A DNA stretch of 64,000 bases from Chionoecetes opilio (GCA_016584305.1 JACEEZ010020905.1:62001-126000), one strand, 5' to 3'; shown: positions 1-10,233, counted from the first letter of the stretch. Notes: a model not told the origin generated them from the sequence alone. Program-made: numbers and translations.

Positions 1-56
1 GGCATAGCGCGAAACTCGGGTATTATAAACCCTGTAAAAATGCTTATTTAGTCCGT

Positions 57-180
57 TTTTTTTTTTTTTTTTTTGTAGTGTGTGTGTGTGTGTGTGTGTG
101 TGTGCCTACAGCGCCGTTAGGCAGTGACCTCCAGGGGTGGGATGGTAGGCCCTGGAGGCTAACTTGAGGGCTGTGTACCT
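57..180 (-). mobile_element. SINE 3' end fragment
   Basis: A T-run (57-74) and a GT-run lead into a roughly 95-base stretch that is the reverse complement of the 3' part of the SINE at 764-1,245 (shared words GCGCCGTTAGGCAGTGACCT and GTGGGATGGTAGGCCCT). The tail in SINE orientation is (CA)n followed by A(n). Only the 3' end is present, as expected for a 5'-truncated retroposed copy. It faces the fuller copy, so the two form an inverted pair. Confidence 0.7.
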
Positions 181-250
181 ACCGTATTTTACAGCTTATA
201 AGACTCACTTTTTCCCCAAAAAAATATCCTGAAAATGCCCCAAGCCCCTG
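180..250 (+). mobile_element. Solo terminal segment of a TACCGTA-type TIR transposon
   Basis: Begins TACCGTATTTTACAGCTTAT and continues through AAAAAATATCCTGAAAATG. The same terminus bounds the element at 16,076-19,173. This copy lacks the Tigger insertion found there and so preserves the empty TA target site. No partner terminus is visible nearby. Superfamily not assigned. Confidence 0.55.
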
Positions 251-763
251 TCCACCCAGCAGTGAATGGGTACTGGGTTAGCCTAGGGTTTGTGACCCGC
301 CTCCCGGGGTGGTGGCTTCGGCCAACACTACGTAGAGAAGAGGAGGGAGGAGAGGAGTTGAGATTCAGCTTGAGTTGGGAGTCACCCAGCGGATGCTGTT
401 TTGGTCTGAGTGAGTGAGCTTGACACATATCTTGTCAGCTGATGGTTGTGTGACAGTGTTATACGGCAATAACACTTGTCACAATGCCTTCCTCTCTTCT
501 CTCGTCTCCTCCAGTACCTCCAGAAACCACAGTACCACACACGTCATGGTTAATCACTTATAAAGGAGTATTTTGTGGTAAATAGTAAGGTAAGGTGCTA
601 CTTATTTCGAGGTGTTACCTATCTTATGCGACACCGGCTGCTCCTGTAGAGAAAAACACAAACAAATGGAAAAAAACAAAGCAAAACTACATACAGCTAT
701 ACTAAGCCTATTATTATACTATACTAAGCAGGAAGGAAGGAAGACGTGTCCCGTACGTCTCTT
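251..763. other. Intergenic; short LINE 3' scrap
   Basis: No gene seen. Bases about 370-405 match the 3' end of the LINE at 33,255-34,940 (shared word TTGGGAGTCACCCAGC). The rest is unassigned single-copy-looking sequence. Confidence 0.4.
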
Positions 764-1245
764 ATGGGAGGCGGTAGCAGAGTGGTTAGCGTCAAGATAT
801 ATGTCAAGCTCGAGCACGAGCTTGACAGACGACCTACAAAGTGATACTAAGCAGAAAAGGTCACAAGAAGACCTACAAAGTGATACTAAGCAGAAAAGGT
901 CACAAGAAGAAGTCTCCGAGTGGCGTTCTCGGTGATCCGAGTTCGAACCTTGATGAGGGCTGTAAAATCCACTTAAAATCTTTCTCTGCACTGTTGAGTG
1001 GCCTAAGAACACCCACACGCTGCCCATTAGCTCTACCTTCGATTGCGAGTGCATCGGAGGATACAGGGGGTGGCATGAGCCTCTAATCACAGGTGTCACT
1101 ATAGAAATTATGTCTGCGCCACCACGGGCGAGGGCCAACCATCACAGCCCTCAAGTTAATCTTCAGGGCCTACCATCCCACTCCTGGAGGTCACTGCCTA
1201 ACGGCGCTGTAGGCACACACACACACACACACAAAAAAAAAAACG
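764..1245 (+). mobile_element. tRNA-derived SINE with expanded head
   Basis: The head is tRNA-like: an A-box-like stretch TAGCAGAGTGGTTAGCG near 775-791 and a B box GAGTTCGAACC at 939-949, followed by a body shared with 16,561-16,835 and 57-180 and ending in (CA)n A(n). The A-to-B spacing is about 150 bases, far more than the 30-60 usual in a tRNA. The excess is a perfect short inverted repeat (802-827) plus a 39-base tandem duplication. Whether Pol III would still use this head is doubtful. Identification as a tRNA-derived SINE rests on the two boxes, the tail and the repeated body. Confidence 0.75.
831..908 (+). repeat. 39-bp tandem duplication between SINE A and B boxes
   Basis: Two consecutive identical 39-base units starting at 831 and 870 (each begins GACCTACAAAGTGATACTAA). 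A perfect inverted repeat (TGTCAAGCTCG, four-base loop AGCA) lies just upstream at 802-827. Confidence 0.9.
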
Positions 1246-1352
1246 CGAAACTCGGGATATAATACGCGAAAGTCGGGATGGTAAGAATTTAGGACTCAGC
1301 GCGAAACTCGAGGATCGCGAAACTCGCATAGCGTGAAACTCGGGAGGGTAGT
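1241..1352 (+). repeat. GCGAAACTCGGG short tandem repeat
   Basis: Degenerate repeats of GCGAAACTCGGG/GCGAAAGTCGGG flank the SINE on its right and also occur at 1-22 at the left end of the window. The SINEs probably inserted into this array. Confidence 0.7.
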
Positions 1353-2214
1353 GTATGCGTATTTCCTTTCAAAGAACTCAGTAGTTCTTAACGAAGAGTC
1401 ACATTTTCAATGAGCCTTGTTTTCTTTATGTAACAACTACCCTAGGGTTGTAACAATTACTACTTTCCGAGATCTAAAATGTTGTTTAATAGGAAGATGA
1501 GTGAATAGGAAATATGAAAAGCCACTAGCCTAACCCCACTTTTTGACTCACTAACCTAACCTAACCTGACCGTTATTGTCCGTTATAGCGAGGGTATTTT
1601 CCCAAAGGTGGAAAAATATATGGAAAAAAGCGGAAAAATAGTGAAATAAATGAGAAATAATCACAAACACAACCAGACTGTGTAGCTTGTTGGGAGGTAA
1701 ACAGTGACTGGCACTACATGCTGGATTTGGTCCGCTCCTACACGTGAAATAAATGAGAAATAATCACAAACAACCAGACCGTGTAGCTAGTCAAGCTCAA
1801 GCTCTAGTGAAAGGTAAACAAATTACAACGAGCCAGATTCAGCCGTGGCTTCCAAAGGTATTGCTTATTATCATGACTAATGCTCATTATTATATATATC
1901 ATTGACAAGACATTGACAAGCGTTTGCCAGACGCAGCAGTACTGTCTTAGAAAACAGTGAGAACATCGCCCCAATAAAACATGCCACAATATACATGTAA
2001 AAAATATATTAAGCTCTGCTACTCGAGGCGAGTAATTTGCATTAAATTGCTATTATAGAACGTTCCATCGTAATGCTTGCCATCCATACAATTAGTAGAA
2101 CAACAGAAGAATTATATTTTTTGGTATTCAGATGCGGTGCATCAATATTTATCGCGAAATTGATTTATGAAAATATTAGTCGCGGAGCCAAAACACAGTA
2201 GACCAACCTTTGAG
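1353..2214. other. Intergenic with one direct repeat
   Basis: No supported gene. A 45-base segment containing GTGAAATAAATGAGAAATAA occurs twice (about 1,641-1,688 and 1,744-1,788). A few CCTAACC words occur near 1,555. Short reading frames here show no recognisable domain. Confidence 0.5.
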
Positions 2215-2265
2215 TTAAAACTGCCAGCGACCACTGGCATTTCTCGAGTTGCAGCTCATTGGAAT

Positions 2266-3100
2266 TAGGTTGAGGTCCGGGCTGTTACCTGGCCAATCCT
2301 TTATGAAGGGTACCATGCAGTCATCAAGCCACTGAGTGACAGATTTGGCAGTGTGAGCAAGAGCACTGTCCTGTTGAAACACACTGGCACGTGTGAGCTT
2401 GAAAGAATCTGACAAATGTTCACAAAGCAGCTCCAGGTAAACACCTTGATTCACTTTAAGGTTTTTAGGAAGCACAACAAGCCTGCCTAAACCTCTGCCA
2501 GAGAAACAACCCCACACCATAAGTGAATCTGGGTGTTTCACGGTGCTCTCCACATACCGGAGTCGAGGGGGTCACTGCCTGGGCGACGGTACACTCGAGC
2601 TCCTCGGTTACATGTCACAGTAAATGTTGCCTCATCAGACCACAACACTGACAACCAGTCATCATCAGTCCAAGCAAGAAATTTCTTGGTGAAGGTGCCC
2701 CTGCGAGCTCTCTGCGCACGTGTAAGAAGTGGCTTCTTCAGTGGCTTGTGGCTAGTATAACCCAACTCGTGCACTCGGAGAGATACGGTATGCACAGACA
2801 CTGCACCAAACACTTCAGGGTTGTTTGCCTTCAATACCCTTGCTGTAACGCAAGGGGTACTCTCCAACGAACGTTTTAGAACGTTCACAGACCTTTGAGA
2901 AATCTTCCTGGGACGACCAGGCCGAAGTTTCTGTGATGGCGTTTCACCGCTGTTTTCCTCTCTGAAAAGCGCCAAGTACACCCTCACTGTTGACTTGCCA
3001 CACACAACAACTCACTTATTTCTTTCGTTTGGTGGCCTGCATACTTTAAACCAATGATCTGAGCAATGGTTTCTTTGCTTAGTTCCTTGGTAGGTGCCAT
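2266..3100 (-). pseudogene. Tc1-like (Tc1/mariner) transposase, broken copy 1
   Basis: Reading minus from an ATG at 3,100 (MAPTKELSKETIAQIIGL) gives the N-terminal helix-turn-helix of Tc1-type transposases. After a frameshift near 3,005 it continues CGKSTVRVYLALF, then the GRPRKIS hook region, then the catalytic core with the first aspartate in LWSDEATF. Near 2,550 the frame shifts again, and the DDE-core second aspartate follows in VFQQDSALAHTAKS. The sequence departs from the family after PGNSPDLN at about 2,266, so the C-terminus and that end of the element are missing. A complete Tc1 transposase is about 340 residues. No intact protein can be made. Confidence 0.85.
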
Positions 3101-3145
3101 GATAAAAATATAATACCACAATCACCACTGATAAATGCAAAACAC

Positions 3146-3751
3146 AAGGCAGGGTCTCGACTCACGGTATGTGGAGAGCACCGTAAAACACCCAGATTCA
3201 CTTATGGTGTGGGGTTGTTTCTCTGACAGAGGTTTAGGCAAGCTTGTTGTGCTTCCTAAAACCTTAAAGTGAAAGTGAATCAAGGTGTTTACCTGGAGCT
3301 GCTTTGTGAACATTTGTCAGATTCTTTCAAGCTCACACATGCCAGTGTGTTTCAACAGGACAGTGCTCTTGCTCACACTGCCAAATCTGTCACTCAGTGG
3401 CTTGATGACTGCATGGTACCCTTCATAAAGGATTGGCCAGGTAACAGCCCGGACCTCAACCCAATTGAGAACCTCTGGCACAGGGTCATGAAGGATCTGC
3501 AGGGGAAAGACGTCAGCTCCACACCCAAGCTCGAAAACGCCATCCGTGAGTCCTGGGCAAACATCTCACCTGAACACCTAAGAAATCTAGCTCTTTCACT
3601 ACCCCGACGTCTCCAAGCCGTGAAGAAGAGAAGAGGCCACCCAACCAAGTAATAAAAGTTAATTATAATACATTATTTCTATAAATTCCCTTATGTATTG
3701 TTTGTTGTGCGGGGGCGGGAGCAGGGCGCCGCATACTTTTGACGAGTACTG
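3146..3751 (+). pseudogene. Tc1-like transposase, broken copy 2 (C-terminal half)
   Basis: The plus strand carries the missing half of the same family. It has the catalytic aspartate in FQQDSALAHTAKSVTQW, then NSPDLNPIENLWHRVMKDLQ, which includes the DDE third acidic residue region, and ends ...RRGHPTK with a stop at 3,652. A one-base loss and a six-base duplication near 3,265-3,275 break the frame relative to copy 1. Downstream the element ends in CGTCAAAAGTATGCGG (reverse complement) and CAGTACT, with the flanking TA at 3,752-3,753 typical of the superfamily. It is head-to-head with copy 1, so copies 1 and 2 overlap as an inverted repeat (2,270-2,575 against 3,150-3,470). Confidence 0.85.
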
Positions 3752-4062
3752 TATACATATCATTCCAGTGGGCCCAAGACAGCAGTGTGATGGGACGCTA
3801 AATTGGTCAACACAAGCACAATTTTCATGTTCTGAATGGAGAAACTAGGCTTGACAGACCATTGAAGCTGTACAAAATTTTGGAAATCAATGCTCTTTAC
3901 AACATCTATAACAACATGAACATCAGGCTGAGGAGACCAGAAGAGATTGAACAACAAGAAACAGGTTGCTATAGGTTCCTTTAAAACCCCTACAGGGCAG
4001 TGTGATTCAGCTTTTTAGCTATTCCTGAGTGCCTTTTTTACTGCCTCACTGCACTCTCAACA
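3752..4062. other. Intergenic
   Basis: No gene or repeat recognised. Confidence 0.4.
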
Positions 4063-4275
4063 TTAACCCCTTAAGACCCAGAACGTAATTTTAATTGTAA
4101 TTTGGGTACCATTAGACAATTTTTAGTGACTATAAGCAATATTTTATAGACATGACCTGTTTAGTATCCTTGTCAACTAACTAATTTGGTATATTCAGTG
4201 ACTTTTCGTAATTTTATGGCTAACAACAGATGATATTTATATAGCAAAGGAAATATCTGGGCGTGAAGGGGTTAA
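4063..4275 (+). mobile_element. TTAA-flanked MITE (piggyBac-like), copy 1
   Basis: Bounded by TTAA on both sides, with short inverted ends CCCCTTAAGACCCA and TGGGCGTGAAGGGG (reverse complement CCCCTTCACGCCCA). The body contains no coding frame. TTAA target duplication with CCC-type ends is the hallmark of piggyBac. Further copies at 21,400, 21,888, 35,336 and 36,290, and a half copy at 19,297, share the whole body, so this is a genuine family. No piggyBac transposase is in the window. Confidence 0.75.
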
Positions 4276-4608
4276 GCTGAAGCTACATCCCTTCCTGTTG
4301 TGTTTCTATTATCTACCCTTCCATGCTCCCTTGTTTGCACAGGGTCCTCTTCCATTACACTGGTCGACACCAAAAATGGTTCTGAGTTCATTGTGTGTGG
4401 GTTGGAAAGCATTTTCGCTGCTGATTACAAAAATGGCATTGCTTTTTCTCTAGCACGTATAGTTTTTGAAATATCGGCATTTTAAATTTTAATAGCTATT
4501 ATAATTATATACGTATATATAATTATATAATTAATCGAAACAATCCCCCTACGTTAATATATATTACTCGTAATTAAATTATGGTGGTGCCTGCGGCTTT
4601 ATTAGGAC
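4276..4608. other. AT-rich intergenic
   Basis: Contains an AT palindrome around 4,488-4,530 (ATATACGTATAT core). No gene seen. Confidence 0.4.
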
Positions 4609-5832
4609 CTAATGTACATATCTGGCAAAAAATATACTTAAATTATGTTCCAAAAATATCCGTAAATGTGCCACATCTTGGAAATATCCGAAAATATGCC
4701 AAATCACAGTAAATTTTGACTTTATATATACACCTTTTTCACTGTCAACAAGAGGTTTGTACATACAGTTGAACCTGCCAGGTGAGTCTTTCGGTCGTGC
4801 TGGCCATTCCTTTTGTTTGTAATGTTTGCTGTCCGCTCTAGAGTCCCACAAACAAAGAAAACACATGTGCTTAGTGTAACCTAACTGGAGTCCTAGAAGC
4901 AAGGAGATTACCTTCAGGTCCCCACACAGATTCCACTGATGTTCTTCATATTTAACAGCAGATAACAAAGTCTTCATAGTTTCATAAGTTTCACTCATTT
5001 CATGGCCATGCGCAATTGGAACACTCGGAAGCTTATTTCTTTTATGCAGAAGAACGGCCTTTAGCGTGTTTTTTCCTGAATCTATGAACAGCCGCCACTC
5101 ACTCTTATCGTAAGTGTGAGACTCACAAAGTTGTTCCATGAGTGTGTCAACATCACAGCAGTAACAGAGCTTGTGTTCCATCTTGAAGAAGCTTGAAAGT
5201 TCTTTATGTCTACGACGAAACATGGTGATGAGAACTCCTCCTTGTAGCAAATTCCATTCCTTGAGACGAGATCCAAGGACTTCACTTTTCTCCTTGGGTA
5301 GATCTAGGTCCCTAGCAAGGTCATGTAGCATTTCCTGACTGATGAATTTGGGCTCTCTGTTGTCTGCCATTTCTTGAAAGTCTGTATCCATGTGATTATC
5401 CTCCTCGTTCGAATCTGATTCACTTATAGCACTTGCAATTGGAACATTTGGAACTGGGAGATCAGGACCATGTGGCACAGGCCTGATGGCAGAAGGTACG
5501 TCAGGATACCTGATTTTAGCTCGCGTTTTTACTGAATATCCTTTAATGTTAGTGAGGCAGAAGTAGCAGTCAGTACTGTGATCCTTTTGTTCACGCCAAA
5601 CCATTGGGATGCCGAATGCCATGCCTGATGGCCGTTTGCCACGCATCCATTCATTCAAGTGGTTCACACAGGGATTGCATGCTACGTGAGGGGCCCACTT
5701 CTTATCTTGATCACCTATACGGCACTTGAAGTAATGCAGATAAGCTGCTTTAACATTCTTTGTAAGAAGTTTCTTCAGACTGTCAGGGGTAAAAATTCCA
5801 CACATGTAACAAAAACTGTCCGATGCATTCAC
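4609..5832 (-). CDS. Uncharacterised multicopy Cys-rich protein, probably truncated
   Basis: A 407-codon open frame without stops. I recognise it as a member of a large, unnamed, multicopy animal protein family often listed as uncharacterised; I know of no established function. Visible features are a CYMC pair (C8, C11), HVACNPC (H49, C52, C55), a basic WMRGKR stretch, GIPMVWRE, DCYFC (C89, C92) and IRPVPHGPDLPVP near residues 116-127. An acidic linker spans about 137-155, and CGDLKVISLLLGLQLGYTKH and CFLC follow in the C-terminal half. The Cys pairs suggest zinc binding (inference). The first codon is GTG, so the true start is upstream or in another exon. From about residue 370 the frame leaves the family pattern, so the C-terminal part is lost or in another exon. 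Multicopy occurrence suggests a transposon-encoded or transposon-captured gene. Confidence 0.55.
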   Translation of the reverse strand: MNASDSFCYMCGIFTPDSLKKLLTKNVKAAYLHYFKCRIGDQDKKWAPHVACNPCVNHLNEWMRGKRPSGMAFGIPMVWREQKDHSTDCYFCLTNIKGYSVKTRAKIRYPDVPSAIRPVPHGPDLPVPNVPIASAISESDSNEEDNHMDTDFQEMADNREPKFISQEMLHDLARDLDLPKEKSEVLGSRLKEWNLLQGGVLITMFRRRHKELSSFFKMEHKLCYCCDVDTLMEQLCESHTYDKSEWRLFIDSGKNTLKAVLLHKRNKLPSVPIAHGHEMSETYETMKTLLSAVKYEEHQWNLCGDLKVISLLLGLQLGYTKHMCFLCLWDSRADSKHYKQKEWPARPKDSPGRFNCMYKPLVDSEKGVYIKSKFTVIWHIFGYFQDVAHLRIFLEHNLSIFFARYVH

Positions 5833-6570
5833 AGTTACGGCGCTCCATCACAGCCCGGTACAAGGTACTATATACGGTAAACCAACTAAAATTAGGACTC
5901 CACTAAATCAAACACATCATATCTGCAAAGAAAAATAAAATGTTTAAACATATGTCAATAGCTGTACGATCAGAACAGTAGGTAAAAATGTACTACACAG
6001 CCTGCTAACCCCTCGCCAATACGCAGCGCGCACACCCTCCCCTGCTCACTGCACAAACCACACTGACTCAAAAACACTGCACTGCCCTAAATAGGCTTGA
6101 GAAAAGAAAAGATTAAGAGTTTAAAATGAAAACATTGGTGAAACCTATTTCTGCTGATTTTACCCATACTTTTTCATGAATTGCATCTGGTTCTCAAAAA
6201 CTGGACGTGATAAGAGTTAATTGAACATCAGATTCGAGTTCAGCAGGGTCGATTTACCTATAATCAGCTTCATTTAGTCCAGAACCATATCTTCAATTTT
6301 TTTTTGTTGACCAGTGTTATCGTCTGTTTATTAGATATTATTTGACATTGTTTCTACCTTTCATCTCTCAAATTATACATTGCCTTGCAAATTAAGTATT
6401 TCAGTTTCATCCAAATAAAATCAGCATATTTTGGCCCACATTTCAGGTTTCTTTCTCACAGAAACTATTGAAATAATTAACTAGATATTACATATTTTTT
6501 GTCATTCTCTGCAAACACTACAATGTTATTAACAAGTGGTAGGTTATAGCGGCTTCTAGTTTGCCTTATT
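5833..6570. other. Intergenic
   Basis: AT-rich, no gene or known repeat recognised. It may hold the promoter or upstream exon of the minus-strand frame ending at 5,832, but nothing decisive is visible. Confidence 0.3.
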
Positions 6571-6720
6571 TATACCCATTCTGCACTATCATTTCCTACC
6601 TTATGTGCATGGCCTAGCTTACACAACCTGTTTGTACAGCAGTGTTATAATAGTAATGTTGTATGCACAAACAGATTGTGTAAGGTAGGCTATGCACATA
6701 AGGTAGGGAATGATGGTATG
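6571..6720. repeat. Imperfect hairpin (foldback) of about 50-bp arms
   Basis: The left arm (CCTACCTTATGTGCATGGCC, then AGCTTACACAACCTGTTTGT) is answered by the right arm (ACAAACAGATTGTGTAAGGT, then ATGCACATAAGGTAGGGAAT) around a loop of about 25 bases. Likely a small foldback or MITE. Confidence 0.75.
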
Positions 6721-7944
6721 GAGTATATTACTGCATATAATATACTAACATATTAGCTACTGGCATTCTTGTAAGCAGTAATAAATAGACTTAGCATGGC
6801 ATCTAGGCCAGTCATTTGATATGTGGAATTAGCCATCATATTCTCAATGGCCACTGCATTATTTTATTGTGTGTCTTACTTCTTTCCAGTGAATGTCTTT
6901 CATCTTTTCCAGTTTTTTAACAAAATTTTCTTAGGTTGTATTTTTCCAGATGTTAGGTTTTTTAATGCTAAACTATCCACCAGTTTTTTTTTTAAGTCTT
7001 TCTTAAACATTGCATAGGAATCCAAAAACTTTTCATCAGATGTCACCTTTGAAAATATTTATTGCATTTAATGTACTCCCTTCCTACTTTAATGCGTTTG
7101 CCTAAAAAGAGTCTTTCTCTACAAGATGTTGCACTAATCTCACTTATAAGAACAGTGTTAGCAGTATATTTTCATACCTGTATGATGGAGGATATGTTCA
7201 CAATATTTTCTACTTTTACTGCATACAATATTATAGCCAGGCCCAATCCTTTCCAATAGCATTTTCCCGTAAATAATCACGTAATCAGTCACAGGCTATT
7301 GCAATAATGCATAGGGTTAGGTTGGCCAACTGTCGCGTTTGGCAATCTCCTGTCTTAAATGCTGCAAATAAATAATATTATGATGATTGCCATATTTATC
7401 ATTAGCATGAAAAAAAAGTAAGTCAAATATATGAAAAATTTCCATGGTTCAATTTTCATAGATTTGGTGTTAAGATACTTACAAATAAATAACGTAATTT
7501 GTGTTGAGTTTACAAAGATAAGTATCGGAAATATATTTCCATCCCCCTGATCTTTTAGCGTTGAAGGACAAATCGCGAACTAAGTAGATTGTCATTCATA
7601 ACTACCCTGTAAACATGTACACATTAATCTAGCATTGTATTTTTTTTATCTCAAGTTGTTTCAGCTTTAATAAAGATGTATTTCTATAATCATGTATTAT
7701 ATCCTTATTAACTTAATCCTGTTATTTTTCCTTTAATGCATATTTTTCGCTATAAAGACAAGTAAAGTAGACAATGTTAACATGAATGCTGGTTTATTAA
7801 GATCCTTGCTTTAATTTTGAGAAGTACTTATACTTCCTTTGGCAGGAACTTCCACATTGATTTGGGCATCGGAGAAGCTGTTTGTGTACATGTCCCTCTT
7901 GAAGCAACAACCTCACCTTCAGGAATGCGATTTTCTGTTCATTA
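6721..7944. other. AT-rich intergenic
   Basis: Short frames (for example 7,062-7,259, 65 codons) show no domain. Nothing else recognised. Confidence 0.35.
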
Positions 7945-8051
7945 CGGATCTTTTAAAAGGAGGAATTCATGATATCATAATTTTCGATAGAAAGTTACTC
8001 CAACTTGCCATCAAAAAATATGATATCGTGAATTCTTCATTTAAAGATCCG
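7945..8051. repeat. Hairpin with roughly 50-bp arms
   Basis: CGGATCTTTTAAAAGGAGGA...GATATCATAA is mirrored by TATGATATCGTGAATTCTTC...AAAGATCCG with a five-base turn. The short frame running through it (7,839-8,069) is better explained as a by-product of the inverted repeat. Confidence 0.8.
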
Positions 8052-8097
8052 ATAATAAAGGACAGATAATTCTAAGTGCATTCTGGGAGGCGCAGAG

Positions 8098-8194
8098 GTG
8101 CAGTTTCTGCACCTTCCGGAGGGGTGCATAATTGCACCCTATTTGTACAATAGGGCGTAATTTTGCACCCCTCCAGAAGGTGCAATAACTGCAG
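8098..8194. repeat. Hairpin centred on TGTACA
   Basis: Nearly symmetrical arms of about 47 bases (GGAGGGGTGCATAATTGCAC against the inverted TTTTGCACCCCTCC) meet at TGTACA near 8,146. A GTGCA/TGCAC motif recurs on both sides up to about 8,230. Adjacent to the previous hairpin but unrelated in sequence. Confidence 0.8.
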
Positions 8195-8319
8195 TTTTCA
8201 GCGTGGGTGCAGCTTTTGCACCTTTAAAGGTGCATGTAAATAATTTCTCATGTAAATAATATTTTCTTTAAAAAAAAAACTTCTTTATTCAATTTTTTCA
8301 TATAGTGCAGCATTTATAT

Positions 8320-8598
8320 ATGGTAAAGGTAAAGATGGGAGCATACGCTATGCTCCGCATGGCCTCGGTGCTCATCTCCGTGGCATTAGCCTTGGAGCCT
8401 GTGGTGGATGAGAACCCGTTACCCCAGGACACGGGGCTAGTGTGACATCCAGGTAACCACAGTTACCTTCCCCAAGTTTCCCCAGGTACCCATTATTATC
8501 CCAGAAAGAGAGGATGAACAGCTGGTGGGTTGGTCGCCGACTGGCCCTGGGGCCCAGATTGGTAGCCAGGCACGCTGGTCACTACACCACAGAAGCGA
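8320..8598 (-). mobile_element. tRNA-derived SINE
   Basis: Read on the minus strand, the sequence from about 8,595 is a recognisable tRNA-like start: GCTTCTGTGGTGTAGTGACC (A-box region), AGCGTGCCTGGCTACCAATC, then a degraded B-box region. A non-tRNA body runs down to about 8,320. No intact cloverleaf is expected from the diverged B box. Confidence 0.6.
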
Positions 8599-9120
8599 AA
8601 CATTCATATATGGGGACCCCAGAAACTAAGATTTGTTTAATGCATTTAGGCTTGACGCATAATATCCCTGGACGGTAACTCGTGCGTTAAATGGGGCGGT
8701 AAGTAGTGTGGCATAAGCTGGCATTTCAAAGTGTGGCACATCCTATGCATCCTTGTCTTATACCTCGGCTCATGTCTATTTATGTTTATTTGGCCTTTAC
8801 TTTATTTTTCATCATTTCTTTTTGTTTAAACATTTCACACAAGATTCTACTGACAACTTTATAATTATATAAGGGTTCAATAAATATTTCTATCCTCCCA
8901 TTGCGTCCATGTATAATTGAATCTCATAAAGAAGAATGAACAATCTAGACCCATTTACAGCACTGCCCACCAGACCAGTGCTGGGGCATTACCAGGCCAG
9001 GGAGGGTGGGCAGGAGGCAACACTGTCCACCACCACTCACTCCCACACAGGACACGCCACCACCCACAATGCCTCGGCACACACTGGACCACACTTGTCC
9101 ACACACCATATCACACCACC
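8599..9120 (-). other. Downstream region of the 12-finger gene
   Basis: The part nearest the stop codon (about 8,985-9,120) is clearly related to the 3' flanks of the other zinc-finger copies (shared words CCACACTTGTCCACACA and ACCACCTCAAAAGTGGATCT). It is probably 3' UTR. No gene in the rest. Confidence 0.5.
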
Positions 9121-10233
9121 TCAAAAGTGGATCTGCATGTGCCGAGAAATATCAGTCCTAGTCTTGAAATGCTTCCCACAGACATCACATTTGAATTCCC
9201 TCAGGCCAGAATGTCTGAAGATATGTCGATTGAGTTCACTATTCGAAAGGAATCTTTTCCCACACTCTTCACATTCATAATTCCTTTCACCAGTGTGTGT
9301 CAGGGTGTGTCTGGTGAGGTCAGACTTTTGAGTGAATCTTTTCTCACACTCTTCACATTCATAATTCCTTTCACCAGTGTGTGTCAGGGTGTGTCTGGTG
9401 AGGTGAAACTTTCGAGTGAATTTTTTCCCACACTCTTCACATTCATAATTCCTTTCACCAGTGTGTGTCAGGGAGTGTCTGATGAGGTGAGACTCTTGAG
9501 TGAATCTTTTCCCACACTCTAGGCATTCATAGTTTCTTTCACCAGTGTGTGTCAGGGTGTGTCTGGTGAGGTGAGACTCTTGAGTTAATCTTTTCCCACA
9601 CTCTTCACATTCATAGTTTCTTTCACCAGTGTGTGTCAGGGAGTGTCTGGTGAGGTGAGACTCTTGAGTGAATTTTTTCCCACACTCTTCACATTCATAA
9701 TTCCTTTCACCAGTGTGTGTCAGGGAGTGTCTGGTGAGGTGAGACTCTTGAGTGAATCTTTTCCCACACTCTTGGCATTCATAGTTTATTTCACCAGTGT
9801 GTCTCAGGGTGTGTCTGGTGAGGGTAGACTTATTAGTGAATCTTTTTTCACACTCTTCACATTCATAATTCCTTTCACCAGTGTGTGTCAGGGTGTGTCT
9901 GGTGAGGTCAGACTTAAGAGTGAATCTTTTCCCACACTCTTCACATTCATAATTCCTTTCACCAGTGTGTGTCAGGGTGTGTGTGGTGAGGTGAGACTTT
10001 CGAGTGAATCTTTTCCCACACTCTTCACATTCATAATTCCTTTCACCAGTGTGTGTCAGGGTGTGTCTGATGAAGGTGGACTTATAAGTGAATCTTTTCC
10101 CACACTCTTGGCATTCATGGCCCTTATCACCAGTGCCTTCAGGAAGATCAACACACCCCAGCCTGCCCACACCAGAGGCACACTGCTCCTGTGTGCTGTG
10201 GCCACTCCTGCTGCTGCCTGTTCTTGCAGCCAT
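9121..10233 (-). CDS. C2H2 zinc-finger protein, 12 fingers
   Basis: A 370-residue open frame from an ATG at 10,233 (GAGATGG, good Kozak context). The frame stays open upstream to 10,455 but has no other ATG. A short N-terminal lead (MAARTGSSRSG...) corresponds to the MSGREQQ... lead of the other copies. Twelve consecutive C2H2 fingers of 28-residue period follow (pattern YECEECGKRFT..SxLxRHTLTH), joined by TGERN linkers in place of the usual TGEKP. The last two fingers use SGLREF and end at ...MQIHF. No KRAB, BTB or ZAD domain is visible. Expected to bind DNA in the nucleus through tandem fingers; target unknown. The fingers form an 84-bp tandem repeat in the DNA. Most complete of five paralogues in the window. 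Confidence 0.85.
   Translation of the reverse strand: MAARTGSSRSGHSTQEQCASGVGRLGCVDLPEGTGDKGHECQECGKRFTYKSTFIRHTLTHTGERNYECEECGKRFTRKSHLTTHTLTHTGERNYECEECGKRFTLKSDLTRHTLTHTGERNYECEECEKRFTNKSTLTRHTLRHTGEINYECQECGKRFTQESHLTRHSLTHTGERNYECEECGKKFTQESHLTRHSLTHTGERNYECEECGKRLTQESHLTRHTLTHTGERNYECLECGKRFTQESHLIRHSLTHTGERNYECEECGKKFTRKFHLTRHTLTHTGERNYECEECEKRFTQKSDLTRHTLTHTGERNYECEECGKRFLSNSELNRHIFRHSGLREFKCDVCGKHFKTRTDISRHMQIHF

Noticed and set aside
764..960. A functional tRNA gene
   Set aside because: Boxes are present but acceptor and anticodon stems cannot form and spacing is about 150 bases; better a SINE head.
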